Positions 14,509 through 22,199 of a stretch of DNA of 22,875 bases are shown in pieces. A program made the translations under genes and the position numbers. The DNA lies in NCBI GenBank assembly GCA_964627045.1, contig CAZVIK010000047.1, forward strand, positions 1-22,875, written 5' to 3'. The notes beneath the pieces were generated by a model. The model was not told the origin of the DNA. It worked only from the letters and a program-made list of their open reading frames with translations, and ran no database searches. The first letter of the stretch is position 1, and each line of letters begins with the position of its first letter. The DNA comes from CAZVIK01 sp964627045 (lineage in GTDB: Bacteria > Acidobacteriota > Terriglobia > Bryobacterales > Bryobacteraceae).

Positions 14509-15438
14509 ATGCTTCCCTTCCGCCTGGTTCATCACACCGGCTACGACTTGGCGCTGGGCGACCACGTCTTCCCGTCCGAAAAGTACCGCCTGATCCGGGA
14601 AAAGCTCCTGGACGACGGCGTGGCCGGAGTACCGGATTTCGTGACGCCCACACCGGCCTCCGACGAAGACCTGGAATTGGTGCATGACGCCGGCTGGATC
14701 CGCCGGTTGCGCAACGGCACCCTCAGCCTTGACGAGCTGCGGCAGCTTGAGATCCCCTACTCCCGGAAGATGGTCAAGGCCTTCCGGCTCGCCGCCGGAG
14801 GCACCATCCTGGCCGGCCGGCTGGCGCTTCGGGACGGCGTCGGGTTCAACGTCGGCGGCGGCTTCCACCACGCCTTCCGGGACCACGGCGAAGGCTTTTG
14901 TGCCGTCAACGACGTAGCCGTCGCCGTCCGCCGCCTGCAAACCTCGGGCCGGATCGAGCGCGCCATGATCCTGGATTGCGACGTTCACCACGGGAATGGA
15001 ACCGCTGCCGTATTTGCCGGGGACCGGCGCGTTTTCACCATCTCCCTGCACCAACTCAACAACTACCCACGCGAGAAGCCGCCGTCGGATATCGATGTCG
15101 ATCTTCCCGACGATACGGGCGACGCGGACTATCTGCGGCACCTGAGCGCCCATTTCCCGCCGTCTCTGGCGGGACATCGCCCGCAGTTGCTGGTCTACAT
15201 CGCGGGGGCCGATCCCTACTACCAGGATCAGCTCGGGGGTTTAGCGCTCACCCTTGGTGGGTTGCGCCAGCGCGACCGGTACGTGGTCGAAACAGCCCTC
15301 CGGGCAGGGGTGCCCGTGGCGATCACCCTCGCTGGGGGCTACGCCTACCGGGTCGAAGACACCGTGTCGATCCACGTCAACACGGTTAGGGCCGCCGCCG
15401 AGGCCGTGTTTGCGGCCGGGTGGCCGCGGCAACGGTAG
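14509..15438 (+). CDS. Histone deacetylase family (AcuC/class IV-like) hydrolase
   Basis: These zinc hydrolases remove acetyl groups from lysine or from small amines. The 309-residue protein carries the active-site pair H120-H121 in NVGGGFHHAF and the zinc ligands D158 and H160 in ILDCDVHHGNGTA. The third zinc ligand is D235 in IAGADPYYQD, and the Tyr is in LAGGYAY (Y278). All catalytic positions seem intact. The ATG at 14509 follows GAAGGGG, 8 nt upstream; GGGG-CTCG-CCCC could fold over that site, so translation may depend on ribosomes finishing pta. In Bacillus, AcuC deacetylates acetyl-CoA synthetase; here the partner is Pta, whose product acetylates proteins chemically, so a protein deacetylase role is reasonable. 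Acetylpolyamine amidohydrolase activity cannot be excluded. It converges with the SDR gene, 12 bp away. Confidence 0.9.
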   Translation: MLPFRLVHHTGYDLALGDHVFPSEKYRLIREKLLDDGVAGVPDFVTPTPASDEDLELVHDAGWIRRLRNGTLSLDELRQLEIPYSRKMVKAFRLAAGGTILAGRLALRDGVGFNVGGGFHHAFRDHGEGFCAVNDVAVAVRRLQTSGRIERAMILDCDVHHGNGTAAVFAGDRRVFTISLHQLNNYPREKPPSDIDVDLPDDTGDADYLRHLSAHFPPSLAGHRPQLLVYIAGADPYYQDQLGGLALTLGGLRQRDRYVVETALRAGVPVAITLAGGYAYRVEDTVSIHVNTVRAAAEAVFAAGWPRQR

Positions 15439-15450
15439 AGAAGCCGGCGG

Positions 15451-16446
15451 CTAACTCGCCGCGGCGCTGATGGAGACAGAACTCAGAAGCCGGTCCTCGA
15501 ACGAGTAGTCTCTCAGCTTGGGTTCGTAATGACGCTGATACCAGCGGTAGGTCGCCCGCAGGCCGTCCTGGAACTCGGTGGGGCGGAACGCCAGCACCCG
15601 CTGCGCCTTGCTGACCACCTGCGTGATCGGCGGAAGGTCGAAGTACTGGCCGAAGTAAAGCCGGGGACCCATCGCTGTGCCGCCCATTCGCAAGATGCGG
15701 TCCCGGGTGAGACGCACGACATTCGGGTGCTTGCCGGCAACCACCGCCAGCGCCTCTACCGCTTCGGTCTGCGTGATCGGGCGGAGGTTGGCGATGTTGA
15801 AGGCGTGGCCGACGGCCGAGGACTCCTCCATGGCGCGCAGGCACGCCCAAACCAAGTCCTTAACGTAGACGAACTGCATCAATCGGCGTCCGTCACCGGG
15901 CATGATGATCGTGCGCTTGTCCCGCATGCGGTCCCAGAAAAAGGCCTCGCGATAGAACGGGTTGCCTTGCCCGTAGATAAAGGGCGGCCGGATGGTCACC
16001 ACCGGGAAGCCGTTTCGCTGATGCAGGCGGAACAGCACCCGTTCGGTCATCGCCTTGTTGCGCGCGTAGGAATCCGGGTGGTCGTCGGGAGCCAGCGCGT
16101 CGCCCTCGTGATGGTTCAGCCCGTCGCCGTAAGCGGCGACGCTCGACATGAAGATGTAGCGCTTCAACCGGTCGCCGCAGGCGCGCGCCGAGGCCTCAAC
16201 GTGCGCGGCGGTCGTTCCCCGCTCCCAGTCGTAGACGTTATCGAAGACGGCCTCGAAGCCTTTTCCCGAAATGGCCTCGCGCACCGCCGCGGCGTCGTTG
16301 CGGTCCGCCACGATTTCGCCGACCCGGCGGCCCAGTGAGTGCCCCGCTTTTCGGTGCATCACCGTGACCTGATGCCCGGCCTTCAGCAGCCCCGCCACCA
16401 GCGGGCGGCCGATGAAGAGGGTTCCTCCGATGACCAGGACGTTCAT
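15451..16446 (-). CDS. NAD-dependent epimerase/dehydratase (extended SDR)
   Basis: The 331-residue protein is an extended short-chain dehydrogenase of the sugar-nucleotide epimerase type. It starts MNVLVIGGTLFIGRPLV, an NAD(P)-binding glycine motif (7-13). It has SSVAAYG (101-107) and the catalytic Y127/K131 of SYARNKAMTE, then TIRPPFIYGQGN near 156-167. Substrate cannot be read from sequence; UDP-sugars are typical, and some relatives of this shape act on other nucleotide-linked polyols. The ATG at 16446 directly gives the nucleotide-binding strand. It lies 28 bp downstream of the inositol-phosphate synthase gene on the same strand, so the pair is probably co-transcribed, and the substrate may be an inositol- or sugar-linked intermediate made with it. 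The C-terminal Ser/Ala-rich tail is unremarkable. Confidence 0.88.
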   Translation of the reverse strand: MNVLVIGGTLFIGRPLVAGLLKAGHQVTVMHRKAGHSLGRRVGEIVADRNDAAAVREAISGKGFEAVFDNVYDWERGTTAAHVEASARACGDRLKRYIFMSSVAAYGDGLNHHEGDALAPDDHPDSYARNKAMTERVLFRLHQRNGFPVVTIRPPFIYGQGNPFYREAFFWDRMRDKRTIIMPGDGRRLMQFVYVKDLVWACLRAMEESSAVGHAFNIANLRPITQTEAVEALAVVAGKHPNVVRLTRDRILRMGGTAMGPRLYFGQYFDLPPITQVVSKAQRVLAFRPTEFQDGLRATYRWYQRHYEPKLRDYSFEDRLLSSVSISAAAS

Positions 16447-16474
16447 GGGCGCCTCGGCGCGCGCGGGCGCACGT

Positions 16475-17794
16475 TTAGTCGTAATACTCCAAGCCGAGGT
16501 GGGTGATCAGGTCTTCGCCCCTCATCCAGCGCAGCGTGTTTTTCAGCTTCATCAACTGGATGAAGATGTCATGCTCGGGGTAGAGGCCCGGTGCCGTCAT
16601 GGGCGCCTTGAAGTAGAACGACAGCCACTCCTGGATGTTCTTCATCCCGGCCCGCCGGGCCAGGTCCAGGAAAAGGACCAGGTCCAGCACGATGGGAGCC
16701 GCCAGGATGGAGTCCCGGCAGAGGAAGTCGATCTTGATCTGCATCGGGTATCCCATCCACCCGAAGATGTCGATGTTGTCCCAGCCTTCCTTGGCGTCGC
16801 CGCGGGGCGGATAGTAATTGATCCGCACCATGTGGTAGTAATCCTTATAGAGCTGGGGATAAAGGTCCGGCTGGAGAATGTACTCCAGCACCGACAACTT
16901 GGTCTCCTCTTTGCTCTTGAAGGCGATCGGATCGTCCAGGACTTCACCATCCCGGTTGCCCAGGATGTTCGTCGAATACCATCCGCGCAGGCCCAGCATC
17001 CTGGCTTTCAATCCCGGCGACAAGATGGTCTTCATCATTGTCTGGCCGGTCTTGAAATCCTTCCCGCAGATGGGAACCTGCATATCGCGGGCCAACTCGA
17101 GGAAGGCGGGCACGTCGCTGGTTAGGTTCGGCGCGCCGTTGGCGTGGGGAATGCCCATCTTCAGCGCGGCGTAGGCGTAGATCTGGCTGGGGGCGATTCC
17201 AGGATCGTTCTGCGCCAGGCCCCGCTCGAAGTTCTTCACGGACTGATGCACTTCGGCCGGCTTGTGGAAATGCTCGGTTGACCCGCACCAGATCATCACC
17301 ATGCGCGTGGCGCCGGTGGTCTTCTGGAAGCTCCGGATGTCGTCCATGACGGCCTGCGCCTTGTCCATCTTGGAGCCGCCCTCTTTGACGTTCGGGCCAT
17401 GCAGGCGTTGCACGTACTCGGGGTCGAACACGGCCTTCATCGGCTTGATGGCCGAAAGTGGGCCTTTGACCTTGTCCAGGTCCGCGCGATCCAGAACGCC
17501 GGCCTTGACGCCGGCATCGTACATGTTGTCTTCGAAAATGTCCCAGCCGCCGAATACAAGGTCGTCCAAGCCGGCCAGCGGGACGAAATCCTTGATCTTG
17601 GGACTCCGGCCATCGGTGCGCTTGCCAAGCCGGACCGTAGCCATCTGTGTCAGCGATCCGATGGGCTGCGCCCACCCGGCCTTGATCGCCTCCACTCCGG
17701 CCAAAAAGGTGGAGGTAACAGCACCCATGCCTGGAATCAGCACCCCCAGTTTCCCTTCGGGCGGGGCGATCTTCACGCTGTCCTGCGTAGGCAT
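16475..17794 (-). CDS. ino1: myo-inositol-1-phosphate synthase
   Basis: This enzyme turns glucose 6-phosphate into 1L-myo-inositol 1-phosphate using NAD, the entry step to inositol lipids and inositol-based solutes. The 439-residue protein has a Rossmann start GKLGVLIPGMGAVTSTFLAG (14-33), IGSLTQMATVRLGKR, FGGWDIFEDNMYDAG and KDFKTGQTMMKT with the catalytic lysine region. NILGNRDGEVLDDP, NYYPPRGDAKEGWDNIDIFGWMG and FLCRDSILAAPIVLDL complete it. The last stretches are highly characteristic of the form also found in Bacteroides. AAGGAG lies about 9 nt before the ATG at 17794. It is divergent from the LytTR regulator gene with a 69-bp gap. The downstream SDR gene is likely in the same operon. 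No CDP-alcohol phosphatidyltransferase or inositol phosphatase is in the window. Confidence 0.95.
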   Translation of the reverse strand: MPTQDSVKIAPPEGKLGVLIPGMGAVTSTFLAGVEAIKAGWAQPIGSLTQMATVRLGKRTDGRSPKIKDFVPLAGLDDLVFGGWDIFEDNMYDAGVKAGVLDRADLDKVKGPLSAIKPMKAVFDPEYVQRLHGPNVKEGGSKMDKAQAVMDDIRSFQKTTGATRMVMIWCGSTEHFHKPAEVHQSVKNFERGLAQNDPGIAPSQIYAYAALKMGIPHANGAPNLTSDVPAFLELARDMQVPICGKDFKTGQTMMKTILSPGLKARMLGLRGWYSTNILGNRDGEVLDDPIAFKSKEETKLSVLEYILQPDLYPQLYKDYYHMVRINYYPPRGDAKEGWDNIDIFGWMGYPMQIKIDFLCRDSILAAPIVLDLVLFLDLARRAGMKNIQEWLSFYFKAPMTAPGLYPEHDIFIQLMKLKNTLRWMRGEDLITHLGLEYYD

Positions 17795-17819
17795 CGGTCT
17801 ATTTCTCCTTATTTTTCTC

Positions 17820-17854
17820 GACGTTCGGAAGAACGTATCGGCAAATGTTATACT
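17820..17854. promoter_or_regulatory. Divergent promoter with LytTR-like inverted sites
   Basis: ACGTTC-GGAA-GAACGT (17821-17836) is a perfect inverted repeat. Each arm with its flanks (GACGTTCGG at 17820-17828; TACGTTCTT on the other strand, 17837-17829) fits eight of nine positions of the published LytTR half-site pattern [TA][AC][CA]GTTN[AG][TG]. Just beyond, TATACT on the plus strand (17849-17854) and TATAAC on the minus strand (17852-17847) overlap, giving -10 elements for the LytTR gene and the inositol synthase gene. The operator would sit near the LytTR -35 and just inside the inositol synthase transcript. Confidence 0.5.
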
Positions 17855-17863
17855 ACCATTCTC

Positions 17864-18640
17864 GTGAGTGATCGTGCGACGGCGACCCTGGGAGCCATCA
17901 TCGTCGACGATGAGCAGTTGGCCCGCGACGAGTTGTCCTTCCTTCTGAAGTCGTTCCCGGACATCGAGGTCATCGGCACCGGGCGGAACGGCCTGGAAGC
18001 CTTGCGCCTCATTGAAAAGCTCGAGCCGGATCTGGCCTTCCTCGACGTTCAGATGCCCGGGCTGGACGGCCTGGGTGTGATCCGTAAAGCCCGGGAGATG
18101 GGGCTGAATCTACCCCACTTCGTCCTGGCGACCGCCTTCGACCAGTACGCCGTCCAGGCCTTCCGCTTGGAGGCCTTGGACTACCTTCTCAAGCCCATCG
18201 AGAAGGAGCGGTTGTCGGAGACCATCGAGCGCATCCGCCGCGACCTGGAGGCCCGCCAGAAAGCCGAAGTCCCCGAAGCCCCTCCGCCTCGGGCCCTGCC
18301 CCAGCGGGTCAAACTGCTGGTCAAAAGCGGCGCGCGCAGCTTCATCGTCGATTCACAGGAATTGGTCTACGCGACAATCGACAACGGGCTCATCACCATG
18401 GTCACCACTTCGGTCGAGGGGCAGTCGAACTACCATACACTCGAGGAGCTGCAATCGAACCTCGACCCCGATCTGTTCTGGCGCGTCCACCGTTCCTATC
18501 TCGTGAACATCAACCGGATCAAAGAGGTCATTCCCTGGTTCAAGTCGAGCTACCAGGTCCGCATGGACGACAAGAAGCAGACCGAGATCCCCGTCAGCCG
18601 CGTCCAAACCAAGCGGCTCCGCGCCCTGCTGAAGCTTTAG
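17864..18640 (+). CDS. LytTR-family response regulator (orphan)
   Basis: The 258-residue protein has a receiver domain: AIIVDDEQLARDEL with acidic D15/D16, phosphoacceptor D61 in LAFLDVQMPG, and the lysine in YLLKPIEKERL. A Pro-rich linker (about 136-149) leads to a LytTR DNA-binding domain (VKLLVKSGARSFIVDSQELVYATIDNG ... FWRVHRSYLVNINRIKEVIPW ... IPVSRVQTKRLRALL). LytTR regulators bind DNA through beta-strands and often control surface or export functions. No histidine kinase is encoded nearby, so its partner lies elsewhere. The frame runs on upstream inside the opposite-strand gene, but the GTG at 17864 starts right before the receiver (SDRATATLGAIIVDD). TATACT ends 9 nt before it, with no clear ribosome site. 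LytTR-like half-sites just upstream suggest autoregulation and control of the inositol synthase gene. Confidence 0.93.
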   Translation: MSDRATATLGAIIVDDEQLARDELSFLLKSFPDIEVIGTGRNGLEALRLIEKLEPDLAFLDVQMPGLDGLGVIRKAREMGLNLPHFVLATAFDQYAVQAFRLEALDYLLKPIEKERLSETIERIRRDLEARQKAEVPEAPPPRALPQRVKLLVKSGARSFIVDSQELVYATIDNGLITMVTTSVEGQSNYHTLEELQSNLDPDLFWRVHRSYLVNINRIKEVIPWFKSSYQVRMDDKKQTEIPVSRVQTKRLRALLKL

Positions 18641-18687
18641 CCGCCATCCGCCGCTACGCTCCCCTTTGGGATATGCTTGCAGGCTGA

Positions 18688-18709
18688 GGCGGCGCCGGAT
18701 CGCGCCGCC
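18688..18709 (+). promoter_or_regulatory. Strong leader hairpin before the dehydratase gene
   Basis: GGCGGCGC, loop CGGATC, GCGCCGCC form a perfect 8-bp all-GC stem. It lies 48 bp after the LytTR stop and 11 bp before the GGGAGGA ribosome site of the next gene. TATGCT (18672-18677) upstream could be its -10. No T-run follows, so it is either a 5' leader structure or an atypical terminator of the LytTR transcript. Confidence 0.5.
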
Positions 18710-18735
18710 CGCACTACTCAGGGAGGAACTACATC

Positions 18736-19932
18736 ATGGCTTCGTCAATCCAAAACCGCCGTTCCTGGCTGCGTTCCCTAACGGGCGCGGCAGGGCTGAT
18801 CGGTCTGGATTCCATCTTCACCGCCAAGCGCACCGATGCTGCGGCCATCGGGCCCAAGGACAAGATCAAGGTCACCAAGATCGAGACCTTCGTCCTCACC
18901 AACACGTGGGTCTTTGTGAAGATCTCCACCGACGCCGGCATCACCGGCTGGGGCGAGATGCTCAAGGACGACGCCAAGGCCTGCGCCGCCGGCGCGCTCG
19001 AAGTGGGCGACTACCTCATCGGCCAAGACCCGCTGCGGGTGGTCTTCCACTGGCAGGCCATCCATCGCGGCGCTTTTTACCGCGGCGGCCCAATCAAGAC
19101 GGCCATCTCCAGCGGCATTGACATGGCCCTTTGGGACATCAAGGGCAAGGCCTACGGCGTGCCGGTCTACGAATTGCTCGGCGGTCCGACGCGCGACAGG
19201 ATCCGCGTCTACGGCACGGTGAACGAGAAAAACGGCGTCAACGCCATGAAGGTCGGTCCGCGCGGCATGAACCGGAGTCCGGTCAAGTACGTCGAAGGGC
19301 AGAAGTTCGTCGATGAGGTCGTCGACAACTTCAAGGCGCTCCGCCAGAAGTTCGGATCGGGCGTGGACATCGGCATCGACTTCCACGGCGCGGTGCAACC
19401 GCCCACGGCCATGCTGCTGGTCAAGGCGCTGGAGCCCTACCAGCCCTGGTTCTATGAAGAGGTCGTGATGGCCGAGATCGCCAAAAAGACGCACATCCCG
19501 CTGGCCACCGGCGAGCGCATCTTCACCAAGTGGGGGTTCCGCGAGATCCTGGAGAAGCGCGCCTGCACCATTCTCCAGCCCGACGTCTGCTACGCCGGGG
19601 GCATCACGGAGTTGAAGATCATCGCCGGGATGGCCGAGGCCTATTATTCGCCCATCGCGCCGCACAACCCGCAGGGGCCCTGTTCGCTTGCAGCGAGCTA
19701 TCAAGTCGCAGCGGCCATCCCCAACTTCCTGGTGCAGGAGCGGGGGGACAACGAGCACAACGACCTGCTCGCCAAACCGCTTCCGCCGATCGTCAACGGC
19801 CACCGGCCCCTGCTGACCGACCCGGGCCTCGGCATCACCATCGACGAGGAAAAGCTCAAAGCGCAGGTCGGCGAACCCAAACCTTACCTGCCCCGCTTCG
19901 ACCCCGACGACGGTTCGGTGGTGGATTGGTAA
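18736..19932 (+). CDS. Tat-exported galactonate-dehydratase-like enolase-superfamily protein
   Basis: The 398-residue protein belongs to the mandelate racemase/muconate-lactonizing branch of the enolase superfamily and resembles D-galactonate dehydratase (DgoD), which dehydrates galactonate to 2-keto-3-deoxygalactonate. It keeps GDYLIGQDPLRV (91-102), FYRGGPI (114-120) and DMALWDIKGKAYGVPVYELLGG (129-150). The Mg site is D215, E241 or E242, and E260 in TGERIF. The acid/base histidines are H217 in DFHG and H310 in APHNPQGP. Unlike DgoD it has an N-terminal extension with NRRSWLRSL (7-15), a twin-arginine-like motif, a short hydrophobic stretch and DAAA, so it is probably folded in the cytoplasm and exported. 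The region around MKVGPRGMNRSPVKY differs from DgoD, so the substrate may be another sugar acid. GGGAGGA sits 8 nt before the ATG. Confidence 0.88.
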   Translation: MASSIQNRRSWLRSLTGAAGLIGLDSIFTAKRTDAAAIGPKDKIKVTKIETFVLTNTWVFVKISTDAGITGWGEMLKDDAKACAAGALEVGDYLIGQDPLRVVFHWQAIHRGAFYRGGPIKTAISSGIDMALWDIKGKAYGVPVYELLGGPTRDRIRVYGTVNEKNGVNAMKVGPRGMNRSPVKYVEGQKFVDEVVDNFKALRQKFGSGVDIGIDFHGAVQPPTAMLLVKALEPYQPWFYEEVVMAEIAKKTHIPLATGERIFTKWGFREILEKRACTILQPDVCYAGGITELKIIAGMAEAYYSPIAPHNPQGPCSLAASYQVAAAIPNFLVQERGDNEHNDLLAKPLPPIVNGHRPLLTDPGLGITIDEEKLKAQVGEPKPYLPRFDPDDGSVVDW

Positions 19933-20294
19933 GTGCGAGCCGGCAAACACCGCCGTACGGGCACGGCTCCCCGAGGCTCAGTCGACGGAGGCCCCGGTGG
20001 GCTTCGTCATCACCGCAGGCCGCCTTCGGACCGGGCTGGACCGCAACGCGAGATCGCATAGAACGATCCAGCGTCAAGATCCATGTTTGTTCGGCACGCG
20101 AACTCCCAAGTTAAAACATCGCCGCGGGAACTCGAAGGCGATTCCGAATCGGCCTCCCCCGCCCGGCTGGCCGCCGATCGAGCGTCGCGGCCCAGGTGCC
20201 ACGAGAGCCCGATCCGGCGACCGGCGTCAGTCTTGAGCGGAGCGCCCGCGCACGCTCTTTCACCGCCGGGCGGCGCCAGCACCGACAACTTCGT
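19933..20294. other. 362-bp gene-free gap
   Basis: It separates the dehydratase gene from the convergent membrane glycosyltransferase-like gene. Short open frames exist on both strands, but their translations are Arg/Pro/Ser-rich, low in hydrophobic residues, and look like chance openings in GC-rich DNA. I see no T-run terminator, tRNA, repeat or mobile-element end. Confidence 0.6.
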
Positions 20295-22031
20295 CTAGTC
20301 CGCCGAGCGCCGAAGCTCAACAGACCATTCTCCGCTCGCATCTGTCGTAGAACCAAGTGCGCCGCCGTCCGCGGCGAGACGGGTCAACCGCGCGCTGTAG
20401 CGGCCGACACTGGCCATCCAGAACTGCCGGCCACTATAGTAGCGAATAACATCGAGTTCCTCTGCGGGACCACCCGCGCGACACCATATGATCGGTGCCT
20501 GGTCCACGTCCGCGGCGTTGTAAACCCATTCGTCGTGGAAGCTATGATCGGATTCGTAAGTAACGAAAACAACGTGACGATTGCCCAAGCTCCGCAGTTT
20601 TTCCGCGACTTGCGTTCGCAGGCCGACTTGGCCGGGGTTATCGCTGAGTCCCAGCATCTGCTTCAGTGGTACCGCCCGCAATCCAACAGTCGATCCTCCC
20701 AGAAGGCAAAACAACACAGCGGCCATGCCAAGCCGAAGTCTCCCAAAGGAAAACCGGGAGAGTACCATCATGCCGCGCAGGATCAAAAACAGGATTATGC
20801 ACGAGTAAGCGGACAGATAGTGTGGAAAAAAGAAAGGATACAACGCACTGGCGGCGATGGAGCACGCGATGATTCCGCCGCCGAAAAGGACCAATCTGTC
20901 ATTTAGCTGGAACGCCAGCAGCGCAATGGGAAGCGTAAACCACGGGGTGGCAAAGAAAGCCCAGGTCTTGTAAAGAACCACTCCCAGCCGGCGCGCTGGC
21001 CGCCGGTTCGCCGCGAGTTTGTATTCCAGTTGCCACTGGTACATCGCGCGCGCCTCGGCGTAACGGAACGGCGGTGCTTCGACCGGCTTTTGTCCCAACA
21101 GGGACTGCGGGACTCCAAAGGCCTGCTGACAAAGTTGATAGGGAAACGTCGCAAATGAACCGGTGACCGTGTGGTTGTGAAGCGCGGCGATCCCGCCGGC
21201 GAAACCCTGGACTGCAAGGAATGCGGCCATGGGTGCGAGGCGTCTTTTCCCCTGCCAAGGTTTGTGAATGCAGAATGCGACGAACAGCCCCCACGCCAAC
21301 AGACAAGGCACCACCGACTCAAAAGGGCGTGTGAGCCAGATGACCGACCACCCCAGCCCCGCTAGCAGCGCCATGGCTGGAGAATGGGATTTTCGAAAGC
21401 GGCACAGAGCTCCGAAGAAAAGGCCGCCCCCGAACGCGGTAAAGGCACCCCCCCAATAGGAGTCAATCCACGTCGGGTCCATCCCGTAGAAAGCTGCTGC
21501 GAGCCCAGCTCCCGTGGCGGCCCAAGGCGGCGGCAGGCAGCCGAAAAGCATCCAGGCGATGGCACCGCACGCGAGGGCCACCCCCAGCAGGACCCCCGCC
21601 CAAGGTGCCCCGAAAAGGACCTTGCCGACGGCCAACACGATCCCTTGCCCGATCGGATAGCAGGAGGAATACGTCGGCTGCTGGAGAACGTAAATGGTCT
21701 CGAACTGCCGCCACAGGGGATGTGGCGGGTTCGCTAGGCGCCCGGCAGCCAATGTGTCGGCCACGAGAAGGTGACCGAACTCGTCATGCACCGCCGGTTC
21801 GGGCGGCGGCATCCACTGAACGAGTGCGAGTCGCAGCGCGACCGGCGAGAGCATAGCTGCAAGCACGCAAAGGGCTGTGTTGCCCGAGTACTTCCGAAAC
21901 CGCGGCACTGCCCAAGAGCAAAGAGCGGGAAATCGGCTGCAGGCCAAGCACACCATCCCGGCGAACACCAAGGCAATCGCGATCCTCGCCAAGTCGCTCG
22001 CCGCGAACGCGCGGTCAGTCAGCTCACCCAC
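20295..22031 (-). CDS. Multi-pass membrane glycosyltransferase-like protein (GT39/ArnT-like)
   Basis: The frame gives 578 residues with roughly ten to twelve hydrophobic segments, for example ARIAIALVFAGMVCLACS, TALCVLAAMLSPVALRLALV, GVLLGVALACGAIAWMLFG and ILFLILRGMMVLSRF. The first external loop holds HDEFGHLLVADTLAAGRLANPPHPLW with D83/E84, the position of the catalytic acidic residues in GT-C enzymes that use polyprenyl-linked sugars. A soluble C-terminal part (from about 470) has VVFVTYESDHSFHDEWVYNAADVDQAPIIWCRA. A GT-C fold is inferred from this layout; donor and acceptor are unknown. The GTG at 22031 is the first start in frame, without a good ribosome site, so the true start may differ. 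It stands alone and is divergent from the chimeric frame at the right end. Codon third positions look less uniformly GC than in the core genes, which might reflect transfer. Confidence 0.78.
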   Translation of the reverse strand: MGELTDRAFAASDLARIAIALVFAGMVCLACSRFPALCSWAVPRFRKYSGNTALCVLAAMLSPVALRLALVQWMPPPEPAVHDEFGHLLVADTLAAGRLANPPHPLWRQFETIYVLQQPTYSSCYPIGQGIVLAVGKVLFGAPWAGVLLGVALACGAIAWMLFGCLPPPWAATGAGLAAAFYGMDPTWIDSYWGGAFTAFGGGLFFGALCRFRKSHSPAMALLAGLGWSVIWLTRPFESVVPCLLAWGLFVAFCIHKPWQGKRRLAPMAAFLAVQGFAGGIAALHNHTVTGSFATFPYQLCQQAFGVPQSLLGQKPVEAPPFRYAEARAMYQWQLEYKLAANRRPARRLGVVLYKTWAFFATPWFTLPIALLAFQLNDRLVLFGGGIIACSIAASALYPFFFPHYLSAYSCIILFLILRGMMVLSRFSFGRLRLGMAAVLFCLLGGSTVGLRAVPLKQMLGLSDNPGQVGLRTQVAEKLRSLGNRHVVFVTYESDHSFHDEWVYNAADVDQAPIIWCRAGGPAEELDVIRYYSGRQFWMASVGRYSARLTRLAADGGALGSTTDASGEWSVELRRSAD

Positions 22032-22199
22032 GGTGGATCGATGACACAGGCGGCGTATAGAACCTGCTACGCTGTGGAGGGTTTACATCGCGTTGTCGCA
22101 TCGAGCCGATAATACCACGCAGCCACCAAACGGCTTGAGATCATCGAGCAATCAAGTGCCGCTTGTGGGTGGACACAAGGGTACTTCAGGGAGCAATCG

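Noticed and set aside
13464..14510. 348-residue minus-strand frame opposite pta
   Set aside because: It mirrors pta, which has unmistakable Pta signatures. The shadow is rich in Arg, Gly and His as expected from antisense of GC-rich codons.
17821..17836. Possible SOS (LexA) box at the LytTR promoter
   Set aside because: Gram-positive-type SOS boxes read GAAC-N4-GTTC; this site is GTTC-N4-GAAC, the opposite order, and fits LytTR half-sites better.
18778..19950. 390-residue minus-strand frame opposite the dehydratase gene
   Set aside because: Antisense shadow; the plus strand carries intact enolase-superfamily catalytic residues and a strong ribosome site.
20083..20298. 71-residue plus-strand frame in the gap before the membrane glycosyltransferase-like gene
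   Set aside because: Low in hydrophobic residues, Arg/Ser/Pro-rich, no ribosome site and no motif; probably chance.
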